NCBI GenBank assembly: GCA_964020155.1
Contig: OZ026558.1
Coordinates: 2,266,163 to 2,330,162, forward strand
DNA from: Chondrilla cf. caribensis
Lineage: Eukaryota > Porifera > Demospongiae > Chondrillida > Chondrillidae
Length of the DNA: 64,000 nucleotides
Direction of reading: 5' to 3'
The notes beneath the pieces were generated by a model. It did not search any database, was not told where the DNA came from, and saw only the letters and a list, made by a program, of their open reading frames with translations. Positions 1 through 11,293 of the stretch are shown here, in pieces (the first letter of the stretch is position 1; each line of letters starts with the position of its first letter). Position numbers and translations under genes: made by a program.

Positions 1-3000
1 CAAATCACGAGAACGTCATGTGACAAAAGATCTCGGGCTGCACTAAGGCGTTAATAGAATCCTATTAACAGTTAGTGAGCCAAATGGACATGTCCCACAT
101 GCGTGGGTGCCCTCAGTGGACAGAGTGAGAAGCTCCGCTCTGTCCTCAGGACTATGAAGGAGAAGAGGATTGAGATCCTGGCCATGTCAGAATCTCGTTG
201 GCCTGGTCAGGGTATCACCAAAATCCAATCTTACACTATTCTCCACTCTGGTACTCCCTCCTCACATGTGCACGGCATTGCTCTGGCCCTCAGCCCCAAT
301 GCCCACGCCTCCTGGAAGGCAGCTGGGTCTGTCTTTCATGTTATCTCAGATCGTATCATCAGTGTTCGCATAAAGACACACTACACCTTTGCTACCATCC
401 TTGCTGTATATGCCCCAACCAACCCAATCAACACTACCCAGGAAGCAAGAGCACCCTCTGTTGCTTTCTATGACCAACTTCAATCATCCATTGCTTCCGT
501 TCCTCAGAATGATATGATTATAGTGCTGGGTGATTTCAATGCCCGTGTAGGTGGTACCCCTGCTGGTTGCCCTGCTGTTGGTCTTCATGGGTTAGATGAC
601 TGCAATGAGAATGGTGAACTGCTTCGAGACTTCTGTGTCAGTAACAATCTTCTTGTCACCAACACCTGGTTTCAACATAAACCGCTCCACCAGTGTACGT
701 GGTACCGGAATGGCAATCGCTCACATCGTGGTCATATGATTGATTATGTGCTTGTCAATCATAGGTTTCGCTCTAGTGTTTTGGACACTCGAGTGTATCG
801 GTCCACTTACCTACAATCTGACCATGAACTGGTTGTGTCATCCTTACGGTTTAAGATCAAGGCCAAACGTCATAAGTCAATGCGTAATACACGTCCTCAA
901 ACCCAGTCTCTGTCCACTGATGTTGTGTCATCATTCAAGTCCGTGTTGTTGGACGCCTTTGACAGAGTTCCACAGGAGATGTTTGATGTGGAGGATACCT
1001 GGAATCTCTTGAAGGGCTCTCTTCAGGAGGCCTGCGAGTGTCTACCCGAGAAGCCTGCACGAGTAGAAGCTGATTGGATGACTGACGAAGTCAGAAATCT
1101 ATCCAGGAAGAAGCGAGATGCCTGGCTTAATTTGAATGGTAGTGGATCCCACGGTAACAAGGAGTTGTTGTTGGGAGCTTACAAGAAACTGAAGAAACAG
1201 ACAGAGGTTGCCGCAGACAAAGCAAGGAATGCCTGGTGGTCTGCTCGTGCTGAAGAGGCTGAGAAGCGTGCCATGCTAGCAGAGCAACTAGGTAGAGGTG
1301 GGTCTTTAATCAAGGAGTTGAGGTTGCTAGGAAAGCAGGCGTCCAAGGCTTCAGTTACACCTCTTGTTGGTAGAGACGGTTCCACTCTTATTAGTGATGA
1401 AGAGAAACTACAACGTTGGGCCGAGCACTTCAGCAGTGTTGTAAACTGTGAGTCTGTAGTCAGTGAGGTGGTGCTTGAGGAGCTGCCAGTGGTGGAGGTT
1501 CCCCAATTGGGCGATAGCGACATGTCCTTTGAGGATGTTGAGCTGTGTTCACCATTGTCTGAGGAGGAGATTTCTGTTGCTGTGTCTCAACTGAAGAATG
1601 GTAGAGCTCCAGGCCAAGACAACATCTCTGCTGAAATGTTGAAGTTGGGAGGTGGTATTTCCACATGTTGGTTGAAGTTTCTGTTTGACCTTATATGGTC
1701 CACAGAGTCCATTCCCAGTGATTGGAGAAGGCAGATCATTATCCCATTGCACAAGAAAGGCTGTCGATCCTTATGTGACAACTACAGGGGCATTGCTCTA
1801 CTAAGCACTCCTAGCAAGGTCTTCTCTAAAGCCATCTTAAACCGCCTTAAGCCACGAGTTGAGACCTTGCTTCGAGAGAATCAATGTGGATTCCGTCGCG
1901 GAAGAGGGTGTGCTGATCAGTTGTTCTCGCTCCGGGTACTAATGGAGAAAGCACGTGAGTTCCGCCGCCCCTTGTATGCCTGCTTCATCGATCTACGCAA
2001 AGCTTACGATTCCGTCAACCGTGCTGCTCTCTGGTCAGTCTTGAAGAGATGCTACCACCTCCCTACAAAGCTCATATCCATCATCCAAGCCTTACATGAG
2101 GACTCCACTGCCGCTGTCCGTGCATACGGAAAAACATCACAAGAATTTGCAGTGACCACCGGAGTCCGTCAGGGTTGTGTATTGGCACCAACACTGTTCA
2201 ACCTGTTCTTTGACGTAGTGATTCGTAAGGCCCTGGACATCCACCAGCAGGAAGGCAGAGGTATCCGTATGCTCTACCTGTTAGATGGTAGCCTAGTGGG
2301 GAACAGGAGGAAGATGACACTAGAGACACTCATAACAGACCTTGAGTACGCTGACGACATGGCACTGCTGTGCAACTCTTGGGATGACATGACTGTAATG
2401 CTGAGAGCACTGGAGGGATGCTTTCGAGATGTGGGCCTCACCATCAGCTGCAGTAAAACCAAGATAATGGCTGTCCTTCCAGATGGCACATCACAACAAC
2501 CTGAACCCATCTCTCTTAGACCTGGGGAGGTGCCTGTTGAAGTTGTCTCCAACTTCCAGTACCTGGGCAGTGTTGTCTCCAGCGACTGCAACCCAACTGC
2601 TGAGGTGGAGTCCCGCATTGCAAAGGCCTCCCAGGCCTTCCGTTCCCTCAGTCGCCTTTTGTGGTACCAGAAGCGCATTAAGACCACCACCAAGTTGCGT
2701 ATACTCAACTCCGTCATTGTGCCCACCCTGCTGTATGGCCTGGAGAGTGTGGTACTGCTAGAGCCACACACTCATCGTCTCCAGAGCTTCGTAATGCGTT
2801 GCCTTCGCATTATACTCAGGGTTTCCATCCTGGACAAGAAGCGCAACACATCCATCCGTAAGATGGCCCAACAACAACGAGTGTCATCAATGTTGTCACA
2901 ACGGCGACTACGTCTCCTTGGTCACATTGTACGCATGGATGATCACCGGCTGCCAAAACAGCTTTTGGTGTCTGCACCTCATGGTGGCAGCCGGGCTGTG

Positions 3001-3474
3001 GGTGGCCAGAAGTCACGCTGGAATGACCTTGTGCAGAGGGACCTGCGAAAATGTGGTTTGGAGGATAGTTGGAGAGTTGCAGCACGAAATCGCAATGGTT
3101 GGCGTAGTGTTGTTAAATCTAGGATTGAGGATTGCAATAGACTGGCTGAAGAGGAGGAGAAGCGTAGTAAAGATGAACAAAAGAGGCGACGTGAGGACCG
3201 CCAGATGACTTCCACCACAGCACTGTCATGTGACCACTCTGGGTGTGACTTTGTGGCACTCAGTGAGGCTGGTATGGCTAACCACAAACGCCAAAAACAT
3301 ACCCAACCCCGACTGGGACAATGCCTCCATTGCAACCAGACTTTCCGCCACCAGGGCCTGCACAACCACATGAAGTTCTGCAGCATGAAACTGGGATCAG
3401 ACTGACCTGATACGTGAACTTGGCCTGTACCACTTCTGAAAAGAAGTGAATGCAGCTTATGGATGGATGGATGG
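1..3474 (+). mobile_element. APE-type non-LTR retrotransposon (LINE), probably 5'-truncated or mutated at its start
   Basis: A long retroelement ORF (103-3405) is followed by a short 3' UTR and a tail of repeated ATGG units (about 3459-3474), a common LINE 3' end. The tail runs straight into a (TG)n tract, so the element lies against a microsatellite. The left boundary is not resolved: the window begins inside or near the 5' UTR, and a stop at 76-78 precedes the open frame. Clade was not assigned; the endonuclease/RT order plus C-terminal zinc fingers suits the RTE/CR1/I-like range. One intact long ORF suggests recent activity. Confidence 0.85.
103..3405 (+). CDS. LINE ORF2: AP endonuclease, reverse transcriptase, C-terminal zinc fingers
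   Basis: This 1100-codon uninterrupted frame should nick target DNA and reverse-transcribe the element's RNA in the nucleus. Endonuclease signatures are the E of SESRW (about residue 29), GDFNARVG (about 144), IDYVL (about 213) and SDHELV (about 240). RT signatures include a fingers/palm block with FIDLRKAYDSV (about 630) and the catalytic YADD (about 749). The C-terminus holds two Cys/His fingers, one from CDHSGC near residue 1043 and one from CLHC near 1073. The marked start is a GTG with no clear ATG. The usual N-terminal endonuclease motif with its catalytic Asn (WN-type) is not recognisable just upstream, so the true start may be mutated or lost. All other key residues look intact. Confidence 0.85.
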   Translation: MGALSGQSEKLRSVLRTMKEKRIEILAMSESRWPGQGITKIQSYTILHSGTPSSHVHGIALALSPNAHASWKAAGSVFHVISDRIISVRIKTHYTFATILAVYAPTNPINTTQEARAPSVAFYDQLQSSIASVPQNDMIIVLGDFNARVGGTPAGCPAVGLHGLDDCNENGELLRDFCVSNNLLVTNTWFQHKPLHQCTWYRNGNRSHRGHMIDYVLVNHRFRSSVLDTRVYRSTYLQSDHELVVSSLRFKIKAKRHKSMRNTRPQTQSLSTDVVSSFKSVLLDAFDRVPQEMFDVEDTWNLLKGSLQEACECLPEKPARVEADWMTDEVRNLSRKKRDAWLNLNGSGSHGNKELLLGAYKKLKKQTEVAADKARNAWWSARAEEAEKRAMLAEQLGRGGSLIKELRLLGKQASKASVTPLVGRDGSTLISDEEKLQRWAEHFSSVVNCESVVSEVVLEELPVVEVPQLGDSDMSFEDVELCSPLSEEEISVAVSQLKNGRAPGQDNISAEMLKLGGGISTCWLKFLFDLIWSTESIPSDWRRQIIIPLHKKGCRSLCDNYRGIALLSTPSKVFSKAILNRLKPRVETLLRENQCGFRRGRGCADQLFSLRVLMEKAREFRRPLYACFIDLRKAYDSVNRAALWSVLKRCYHLPTKLISIIQALHEDSTAAVRAYGKTSQEFAVTTGVRQGCVLAPTLFNLFFDVVIRKALDIHQQEGRGIRMLYLLDGSLVGNRRKMTLETLITDLEYADDMALLCNSWDDMTVMLRALEGCFRDVGLTISCSKTKIMAVLPDGTSQQPEPISLRPGEVPVEVVSNFQYLGSVVSSDCNPTAEVESRIAKASQAFRSLSRLLWYQKRIKTTTKLRILNSVIVPTLLYGLESVVLLEPHTHRLQSFVMRCLRIILRVSILDKKRNTSIRKMAQQQRVSSMLSQRRLRLLGHIVRMDDHRLPKQLLVSAPHGGSRAVGGQKSRWNDLVQRDLRKCGLEDSWRVAARNRNGWRSVVKSRIEDCNRLAEEEEKRSKDEQKRRREDRQMTSTTALSCDHSGCDFVALSEAGMANHKRQKHTQPRLGQCLHCNQTFRHQGLHNHMKFCSMKLGSD

Positions 3475-3600
<126 letters not shown>

Positions 3601-3629
3601 TGTGTATGTGCATGTGTTAGTATATACAT

Positions 3630-4290
3630 GTTTGTGTGTGAGACAAGAAAACATGTAGGGTGCGGAATCTATTTCCGGACACCATCTTTTAATGTGGTTA
3701 AATACCAGAAGTTTTACCGTGACTGTACAATGAAAGTGACTAGAACAGAACAAACAAGCTACATATTTTCACGACTAGTACGCTCATTGGATGTACCTAC
3801 ATAGAAATATGACTGTAACCAAGCATATTATGGATCACTACAACAAACTAGATCAAATGATAGCTATCAAGCTGTGCTATGGTGATGTTTCTATGGTAGC
3901 ATCCCACTTTGTAGCCAGACCTGAAACCTTTCAGCTTCAGCTTGAATACCAGTAAATGATAAATTAATATTATAATAATAATGATCTGGAAATTGCACCC
4001 ACTGAAATGGCTGAAAACCTTATACAATGGCTGAAACTTTAAATGAAATTGCTGTGCAATGGTGATGTTTCTATGGTAGCAGATGTATGTACAAACAATA
4101 TTCATGTACACATACACAGCTCAGCACATTATGTTATAATCCGGTTACGAAACTCTACGTCTATTATTGTGTAATACTATATATAATTAATTTTATTAAA
4201 TGTTTATTCATTCTGAATTTCACTTGTTTCATTCCATGACAATTTCCCTTCCCTTATTGATGCATTGCTACATTCAGTTAGAAATGCTTG
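3630..4290. repeat. Diverged duplicate of 34.4-35.3 kb; no gene seen
   Basis: Landmarks such as CCAGAAG, GACTAGTA(C/T)GC, CATTGGATGTAC, ATGGTGATGTTTCT and CAGCTCAGCACATTAT recur in the same order at about 34390-35310. The start, GACAAGAAAACATGTA after a TG tract, also recurs near 32409. Inside this copy, the phrase TGGTGATGTTTCTATGGTAG occurs twice (about 3880 and 4060). No open frame here looks coding. Confidence 0.75.
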
Positions 4291-4862
4291 TTACTCTAAT
4301 TATTATTAATTGTTCTGAAGTTGAAGACAGAATATTCAGCACCTTGGCGACCTTTGACCTTTGAGCCATTTTCTTCAGAATGGGCGTTACAAATGGGAAT
4401 ATGACTAAAGGATATAAAATGGAAATGGGAAGACACAGTAAAAAAGAATACAAAATTCTCTCGAAGTATTGAGTTCCTCAGCAATTTTGTGCAAACACAA
4501 CACACTTTGTCTATGTGGATCCATGAAAATAGTCGCACCTAATTGTGGTGACTCCATGTAATTTGTCCGTGGGTGTATGTGGTATACACAGAAAGCTTCG
4601 TAAACTTCCACATAATATAAACAATAAAGTGCAAAGGTCCAAGTTTAACTACTGCACCACATGCGCTATATTAATTAACACACAAGGGTACAATGCTGGG
4701 CATAGTGATAACATGCTTCATAACAACTCCACATACTCTTTTGCTCTGCTATGTACATACATAATGATTATATTACACAAAATTATCCAGTGCATATTAT
4801 CCACGGAGACCTATGCAAGCATTCGCAGATATCTGTATACACATCCATGTAAACCTATCAGG

Positions 4863-5817
4863 GGTATCAGGGATTCTTATTTAACGTGGGGAACCGTTAG
4901 CCATAGGCTATTCAAAGTGGCACCCACAAAAGAAAAGGGAGGGTACAGAAGAAAAAGTAAAAGTTAAAATAAAATTGATACAATAATCAAAATTTGAAAT
5001 AAGTTGTAGCATGCAAATATCAAAGATTAATGAAATAGAAAATTTTGAGACTTATGAAAAGTAAAAATGTAAAAATAGAAATTGTAATTCAGGATTAAAA
5101 TTATGTACATGTATGTGCAGTCAACAATAGATACGAAGATAAATAAAGATGTTTAATAAGAATATAGTTGTTCACAAAGAGTTGAAAAAACCTTGAAATC
5201 TGTGACTCCCCTAATATGCGCTGGTAATGATCTCCAAACAGAAGCACCCATAAAGCTAAAACATTTTTGTCCAAGAGAAGTACGAAGAGGAGGAAGATTT
5301 AGTTGAGAAGAAGAGGAAGAGCGAGTGTGGTAGTGAGAAGGAGGGTAGGAGAAAAGCTGGGATAGATAGGAGGGAGAGTTTGAAGACAGGCACTTGAAAA
5401 CCATTTGGGCGGAGTGAAGTTTTCTCCTTGAAGCCAGAGTTGGTAGACCCAGTTCTCTGCGAGCAGCAGAAGCTGAATAGTCTTTACGCTTGCGCAAAAC
5501 TGTTCTGCAAGAGAAGTTAAGGAGGGTTTCGAGTTGACGAGCTTCTTGTTTAGTACACCCAGACCACAATTGTTGGCAATAGAGGTGGTGTCTGAGTTAA
5601 AAGAGGACCAGTTGTCAGTAGATACTGAGGATCCGGTTGCCAGCTTGAGTGTATTCCAGATAGACGATGGATGAGGTTTCTTGGCTAATAGTTGTTGGTA
5701 ATAATCAATTTTGGCCTTCCGCTGTAGCCAAACAACACGGTTTCGTTGGGCTTTGAAGATTTCCCAGGCTGGAGCGGTGGGATTTCTGCGGAAAAAACGG
5801 TATAGCCTATCTCTATA
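4863..5817 (-). mobile_element. CR1/L2/jockey-like LINE fragment with its RT core deleted
   Basis: On the minus strand, residues from RDRLYRFFRRN through AKIDYYQQLLA and SSIWNTLKLATG match the linker that precedes RT in CR1/L2-type elements. They are followed at once by the typical C-terminal block (ARRELGLPTLASRRK, HYHTRSSSS, LPPLRTSLGQ, VWRSLPAHIR; coding about 5569-5153). The RT palm between them is missing, so this is an internally deleted relic. Comparison with the uninterrupted paralogous site near 14355 (AAACCTATAAACACATTTTG) shows a clean insertion into copy 1, with a CCTAT-like sequence on both sides as the probable target duplication. Confidence 0.75.
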
Positions 5818-5863
5818 AACACATTTTGCCATCGATTGTGGAACTGTGTAAACAAATTGTCTC

Positions 5864-6134
5864 ATGTACCATACATGCCATCACTCATATCCTATTGCTA
5901 GTCGTGGTTGGCTGTATCAACATAGAAATTGGCGTTTTGGGCTATTTGGTCAATGCGGACACCAAACAAGGAAGTTTTGTATCATTGGTCAGTTCTGCCT
6001 CTGTTCCACTCGTTCTAGGATTAGTTACATTTGGTCTCAAGAGGCTGATATCAAAATGGCTGGATAAGGCTCCAAACTCTAATCCTCTGGTTGGGGAAGA
6101 TTCAGCTAGAGTGAAACTGCTACAATCAGAGTAA
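5864..6134 (+). pseudogene. 3'-only relic of the multi-pass membrane protein gene (copy A)
   Basis: It encodes only the last two membrane segments and cytoplasmic tail of the family (LLLVVVGC, NADTKQGSFVSLVSSAS, LVTFGLKRLISKWLDKAP), ending at the same stop as the full copies. The extracellular exon and first six membrane segments are absent. The upstream break sits at the same place as in relic C (14412), so truncation preceded duplication of the whole unit. The frame is still open, but no signal peptide or promoter is evident. It is most likely a pseudogene. Confidence 0.75.
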
Positions 6135-7307
6135 ATGCTTGTTCCATAACACCAACACTCATTGTACACAATACATGTAATGCACATGACCATTATAACC
6201 TCAATGCATCCATTACTTGACATTCAGTGTATATATGTACATTTTAGTTATTTTTATATGAGCTGGAGCGTTAACATTTAAAAACACATGAATGTACACA
6301 CATACTGCAACACTTTTCCACAATATCATTATTATGTACTGTTACTGGTATTTACTATGGAAGGTTGGTGAATAAATCGGTGATAAATGCTAGTGCTAAG
6401 GTAAGGCTATTTTACGTATGTATCTGCGATATTATCGTATATTACCATTTCATCTCAACCATACAAATCTGATTTCAGACTGTGCATATTTTAAGTACCT
6501 TTTTTGCTGTTTATGGTACAAAGTGAACTCATTTACACCTCTGGACATGAAAACATGTGTTCAATGATTGATCAGCAGACTTGTAAGGCTTCAATCAGAT
6601 TGTGTCATAATCCAGAATTACACTGATACAACTTCAATGTTTTGAGATTGTCACACACTCACACACGGTGCACACATGTTGAATTTCAATGAAATAGAAA
6701 CAACTCACTTTTTGGTGAATGGGTGAAACAAATTCAGACTGTTGATACTTCAATATCAGTAGGTAACATAAAACATACTGATATTGAATTGACTTTGTGT
6801 CATGGACTCACTGAAAATATCACAATTAGGTCCTCACCTTTTACTGCATATAGATGGATATGGACACATGATTCAAGCTTTCAAATGGAATGACTTAGCA
6901 TGCCAGACTACAATCAAAATGGCAGCAATTTGAATACAGAAATTAGGTGAATGACTCCAAATATGCAATTGGATTTTGGCTGCATCATTCCTCCACTAAC
7001 ATTGGTAAACCTCCAAATCCATAAAACATTAATAATGGTAGTGCTGAAGTAATGCTATGTATTTTATATACGTACATATCTGCAATATTGTCCCATAATA
7101 TGAAAATGTGTTCACTAATTGATCAACAGAATTTTATAAGTCTTTAATCAGATCATGTAATAACCCGTATTACACTGATACAACATGGATGTTACACGAT
7201 TGTCAATCCTATATTGACTCCACGTTCAAAAATTAAAAATGATGTACTGATGCACACACACAAACACACACGCAAGCACGCACACACGCATGCACGCACG
7301 CACGCAC

Positions 7308-7377
<70 letters not shown>

Positions 7378-7993
7378 TTGGGATCACCCATAATCTTCTG
7401 TTACAGATGTGTACAGTTCATGGGCACTAAAATTGAATATGAAATTAATAATATTATAATAAAATCAACCCCAATTTGACCAATTAATCGACCATGTCCA
7501 TCTCCTTCAATGTTCATTACATAATTCAGGGTGGATTTTCAGAGTTTAACACTGAGGAATAGTTCTGTTCTCAGATAGAGTTCTGGTTATTCAGTAGAGG
7601 TGTAGATAAATCATGATAGTAAGATGTATACAGGATGACTACAGTTTGTAATAGCAGTGAACAGCAGCTAATTTCAGAAAGTGCCAAATTTCAATGAAAT
7701 AGAAACAACTCACTGTTTGGTGAATCAATGAAACTAAATTCGGACTGTTGATACTTCAATATCAGTAGGTAACATAAAACACAGCATTACAGATATTAGG
7801 TGAATGACTCCAAATATGTAATTTGATTTTTGCCAAGTCATTCCTCTACTAAAAATTGGTGAACCTTGAAATGCATGAAACGTCACTAGTTCACTTCATC
7901 CCAATTTCAATGTGGAGAAAATAAACAGGGCAGTGACCCTTTAAAAGCAAAGGTATGTGAGCTTCGAGCCACTTGTGAGAAAGAGCTGTAAAA
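6135..7993. other. Spacer between relic A and full copy B; no gene
   Basis: The spacer matches about 14700-16544 in the second unit. It contains degraded repeats of the sequence found downstream of each membrane gene, for example a GTTCA(C/A)TGATTGAT block near 6560 and again near 7110. This shows an older internal duplication of gene tail plus flank. A CA-rich microsatellite occupies about 7252-7376. No coding signal was seen. Confidence 0.7.
7252..7376. repeat. (CA)n microsatellite with GCAC-rich variant start
   Basis: About 60 bases of pure CA follow a variant CACGCA-type stretch. The homologous tract in the second unit (15781-15933) is longer and contains the same variant motifs. Confidence 0.95.
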
Positions 7994-9718
7994 ATGTACT
8001 TGATTATTTCAATGTGTGGAGTAGTGACTGTGCTTTTGGTGATACTGTGTGAAGCTGAAGCAAACACAACTGTGAACAACTGTGTTTCTGACTATGAGGA
8101 GTTTGAGGAAAAGACCTTCAGCAATAAAGGGAACAGATACAAGCTGTATGATGTATTCTACCCACCAAACGGACACCTACCATATGCAGTGGAGGTGACT
8201 TATCAAGTAGTGTTACCGAATGGAACAGAGTATAACATAACAATTTATGATGGTTATTGTACCATTGCTAAGTGGTGGTGGATCTCTTCACCGTCTTTTC
8301 TGTTTTTCGAACCAAAATCTGGAATGCTGTAGTTTTATACACCCTTAACTACTTCAGACCATGGACCACTCCTTCTGTCATCCTCCATGTACCCTCTCCA
8401 TGTAAAAACACTACTGTAGAATTTTTCGCTCGAATGACTAGTTTGGTGAGTTTGGTTACAAATACACACACTCAATATGTATACAAGGTGCAATAATTTG
8501 AACCCTTGACATAAAAACACATGTTTACCATTGAAAACAGCTTGAACATTGGTAACTAGTTGAATTAGATTATAACTTCCATCAGATGATGCATATACCT
8601 ATAAAATTCATCCATCATCTACCCAACCATCTATGTACATACATACACACATATTTGTGGTTCTACAGGTTCATGACTATGCTCTTGGGAAGCAGGGCAG
8701 TGAAACACCTTCTGGTAATGTTGTCAGTGGATGTACCGATGGGAAACAACGCGTTCATATCCCGAATATAAACATTAAATACTTTCATAGATTCGTTAAA
8801 TACATGTTGGTTTCAATTGGAGGGTTGTGTACAATGATCTTGGCTATTCTATGGTCCGTGGTAGTACTGAAAAGACACTTGGAGGACGGAGTCAAGTTGA
8901 GCTACACATATTCCTACAACCAGTATGGATTCTGGTGGGGAGTGACCATCATTGCATTTATCACACTTCCGTTGATGCTTTACTCAGACGTGTCTATGCT
9001 GATTGAAAGTTATAATGAACACATTTCCCTCGTTAAGTATTTTTATGGTCTTTCAGCAGTTTTGTTATTACTGTTTGTTCTTCAAGGTGTACCCATTGTC
9101 ATATACTTCGTCTACAAAACCAAACAGCCACCAGCTATTCCCTACATTCTATTGATACCAGTCACTGTACTGTTCTGTTGCTGTAATACAAAACGTGCCA
9201 AGTTACTAGTGTTTGGGATGGCACTGTGGATTAACCTGGTTGCTCTACCTCTTACAGCTGTTCATGGAGCAGCAATACTAGTTACAGTGATAGTGGAACC
9301 ATTTGCTGTCATCACAAATACCCTAGTCCTAGTACTCCTCCTCTTCTGTCTCACTAACATATTTGCTTTATCGTTTACAATTTCCGCCTATATCTTCACT
9401 CGGAAACATCAGAGACCACAAGGAGAAGGGACCACCATGCTACGTGCCGTCATACTTATCCCCTTGCTAGTTGTGGTTGGCTGCATCAGCCTTTTTATTG
9501 GTGTTATGGGCTATTTCGTCAATGCGGACACCAAACAAGGAAGTTTTGTATCATTGGTCAGTTCTGCCTCTGTTCCACTCATTCTAGGATTAGTTACATT
9601 TGGTCTCAAGAGGCTGATATCAAAATGGCTGGATAAGGCTCCAAACTCTAATCCTCTTGTTGGGGAAGATTCAGCTAGAGTGAAACTGCTACGATCAGAG
9701 TCAATGCTTGTTCCATAA
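7994..9718 (+). pseudogene. Multi-pass membrane protein, full-length copy B with a frameshift in exon 1
   Basis: The gene has the same two-exon structure as the copy at 16545. Exon 1 is 7994-8445 (donor TTTG|GTGAGT) and exon 2 is 8669-9718 (acceptor TTCTACAG|GTTCATG). Exon 1 encodes a hydrophobic leader and an extracellular domain with N-glycosylation sites (NTT, NGT, NIT). Exon 2 encodes about eight membrane spans. Around 8312-8318 one base is missing relative to the intact copy (CCAAAATCTGG against CCAGAAATCTGG), which brings in a stop at 8330-8332. Exon 1 is 452 nt, where a multiple of three is needed. Exon 2 is fully open and well conserved, so the lesion is recent or an assembly error. 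The family is not recognised. Confidence 0.7.
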
Positions 9719-10228
9719 CACCAACACTCATTGTACACAATACATGTAATGCACATGTTCAGTATTACCTCAATGCATCCATTCCGTGACACACACTTTC
9801 TGACACATGCATACACACATATACTGTAAGGGTTTTCACAATAATATTATTATGTACTGGTATGTACTATAGGAGAGTGGTGTGTAAATTGGTGATACGT
9901 AAATAACACAGAAATTCATAGTTTCGGTTAAATTCTTGCTGATATTTTTGTATCCTTACAATACATTTATCAAAAATAACATGTCTGTGCTGAAGTAATG
10001 CTATTTTACGTACATATCTGCAATATTGTCCAATAATAATACCATCCGTTCTCAACCATACAAACCTGATTTCAAAGTTTGCATATTTTTCAGCTGTCTA
10101 TTGTATAGCGTGAACTCATTTACACCTCTGGACATGGAAACATGCGTTCACTGATTGATAAACAGATGGAAATGCCCCAAAATTTGCCAACAGTCAAAAT
10201 AGACTTGGAAGGTTTTAATCAAAACATG
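9719..10228. other. 3' flank of copy B, shared with the second unit; no gene
   Basis: The flank matches 18216-18758, starting with the ACACCAACACTCATTGTAC block after the stop and ending at AAAACATGTCC. It may include the 3' UTR, but no polyadenylation signal stood out. Confidence 0.6.
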
Positions 10229-10249
10229 TCCCACCCCGTTTTACACTGA

Positions 10250-11235
10250 TACAAATCTGCCAAATCTGCCAAACTCATTAATCCACCATATTCCTTGAAA
10301 ACGCATTGTGGCGGATTAACAAGTATTCACTATACATGTAATATGCACATAAAATACGTACAGTGAACACTTGTTAAATCTACCGGCAATTCGTTTTCAA
10401 AGAATATGGTGGATTAACAAGTTTGGCGGATTAACTGCATATTCATTGGTACTTGTATATTATATTGATTAGCGCTGCAACAGATATCCTAGTTATCCGC
10501 ATATCCGGTTCCGTATGTTGTATCCGGATATCGATCCTGTGTGTAGCAGATATTGAAATTTTGCACATGTGCAGAACTGAGTGTTGTCTAAAATGCACGA
10601 AATACTTTGATTGTGTGTTGTCAAATGCAAAGGGCTTCTAGAAAAGTGAACAAGCCGAGTGTGGGAGTTCTTTGAATAGCCTGTATTTATTTCAGATGGA
10701 AGAAAAGACGTGAAAAAAGTATCCTGTAGATTATGAGCAACAGCTCACTGATGGTGGTGGAACAACAAACTTACAGAGTCATCTACCAGCGAAACACCCA
10801 CAAGAGTGTACGTACAAGTGTTGTACAAATCATGACAACTCCAGCTCCAAGCAAAATCGTTAGAGAATATGCTTCGAAAGTGTTCGCCCCAGTGTGCTGC
10901 GGCTATTGTGCACAAAATTACCAAGTTTATCACCAAGGATCTGTGTCCACTTAGCGTTGTAGACGGCGATGGCTTTGAGCTTGCTTTTCATATGTTATTA
11001 TAACAGTTGACAGTCGATTTTATGTAATTTTGTAATTACGTATGTCATTATGGTATGTAATTCATGTAATTAATCAATTATTCGACAGATATTCGATGAA
11101 ATTTTGTCTAGGATATCCGGATAGTACCAACCCATATCCGTTGCAGCACTAATATTGATACTGAGGAATTGTGGCAGATTAAAAGGTTTGAAGGATAGAG
11201 TGGTGGCAGATCAACGAGAATTCATTGCACATATG
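10250..11235. mobile_element. Fold-back, pogo-like MITE interrupted by a hAT element
   Basis: Arms of about 50-55 bases at 10275-10327 and about 10360-10415 are near-perfect inverted copies (CCACCATATTC(C/T)TTGAAAACG against its complement). Outer GGCGGATTAA-type words continue to about 10435 and resume after the hAT insertion (GGCAGATTAA, GGCAGATCAACGAG, to about 11220). Similar words mark the MITEs at 44500 and 46261. Exact outer ends are unresolved. Confidence 0.6.
10470..11151 (+). mobile_element. Non-autonomous hAT element with an 8-bp target duplication
   Basis: The ends TAGCGCTGCAAC and GTTGCAGCACTA are inverted repeats about 18-20 bases long, continuing into ATATCC. They are flanked by identical 8-bp copies of ATATTGAT (10462-10469 and 11152-11159), the hAT hallmark. 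Inside are frame-broken remains of a ZBED-type transposase N-terminus: VWEFFE near 10655, a GGTTNLQSHLPAKHP stretch near 10752-10796, then KITKFITKDL and PLSVVDGDGF near 10920-10970. The 682-bp element therefore derives from an autonomous hAT by internal deletion and is itself nested in an older MITE. Confidence 0.88.
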
Positions 11236-11293
11236 TAGATTCCTGCTACATATGTACGTATAAAAGGTAGTTACATGTTGACACCATCTTAAC

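Larger units (their letters stand above)
4310..10228. repeat. Segmental duplication unit, copy 1
   Basis: This block matches 13697-18758 over its whole length: the CCTTTGACCTTTGAGCCATT entry, a 3'-only membrane-gene relic, a spacer with the same CA microsatellite, the full membrane gene, and a tail ending near AAAACATGTCC. Copy 1 is longer mainly because a roughly 950-base LINE fragment (about 4863-5817) interrupts it. The two copies remain very similar within the coding exons, so the duplication is fairly recent. Confidence 0.85.

Noticed and set aside
1179..2771. Minus-strand and alternate-frame ORFs of 60-165 codons inside the LINE
   Set aside because: They lie within the intact LINE frame and show no domain of their own.
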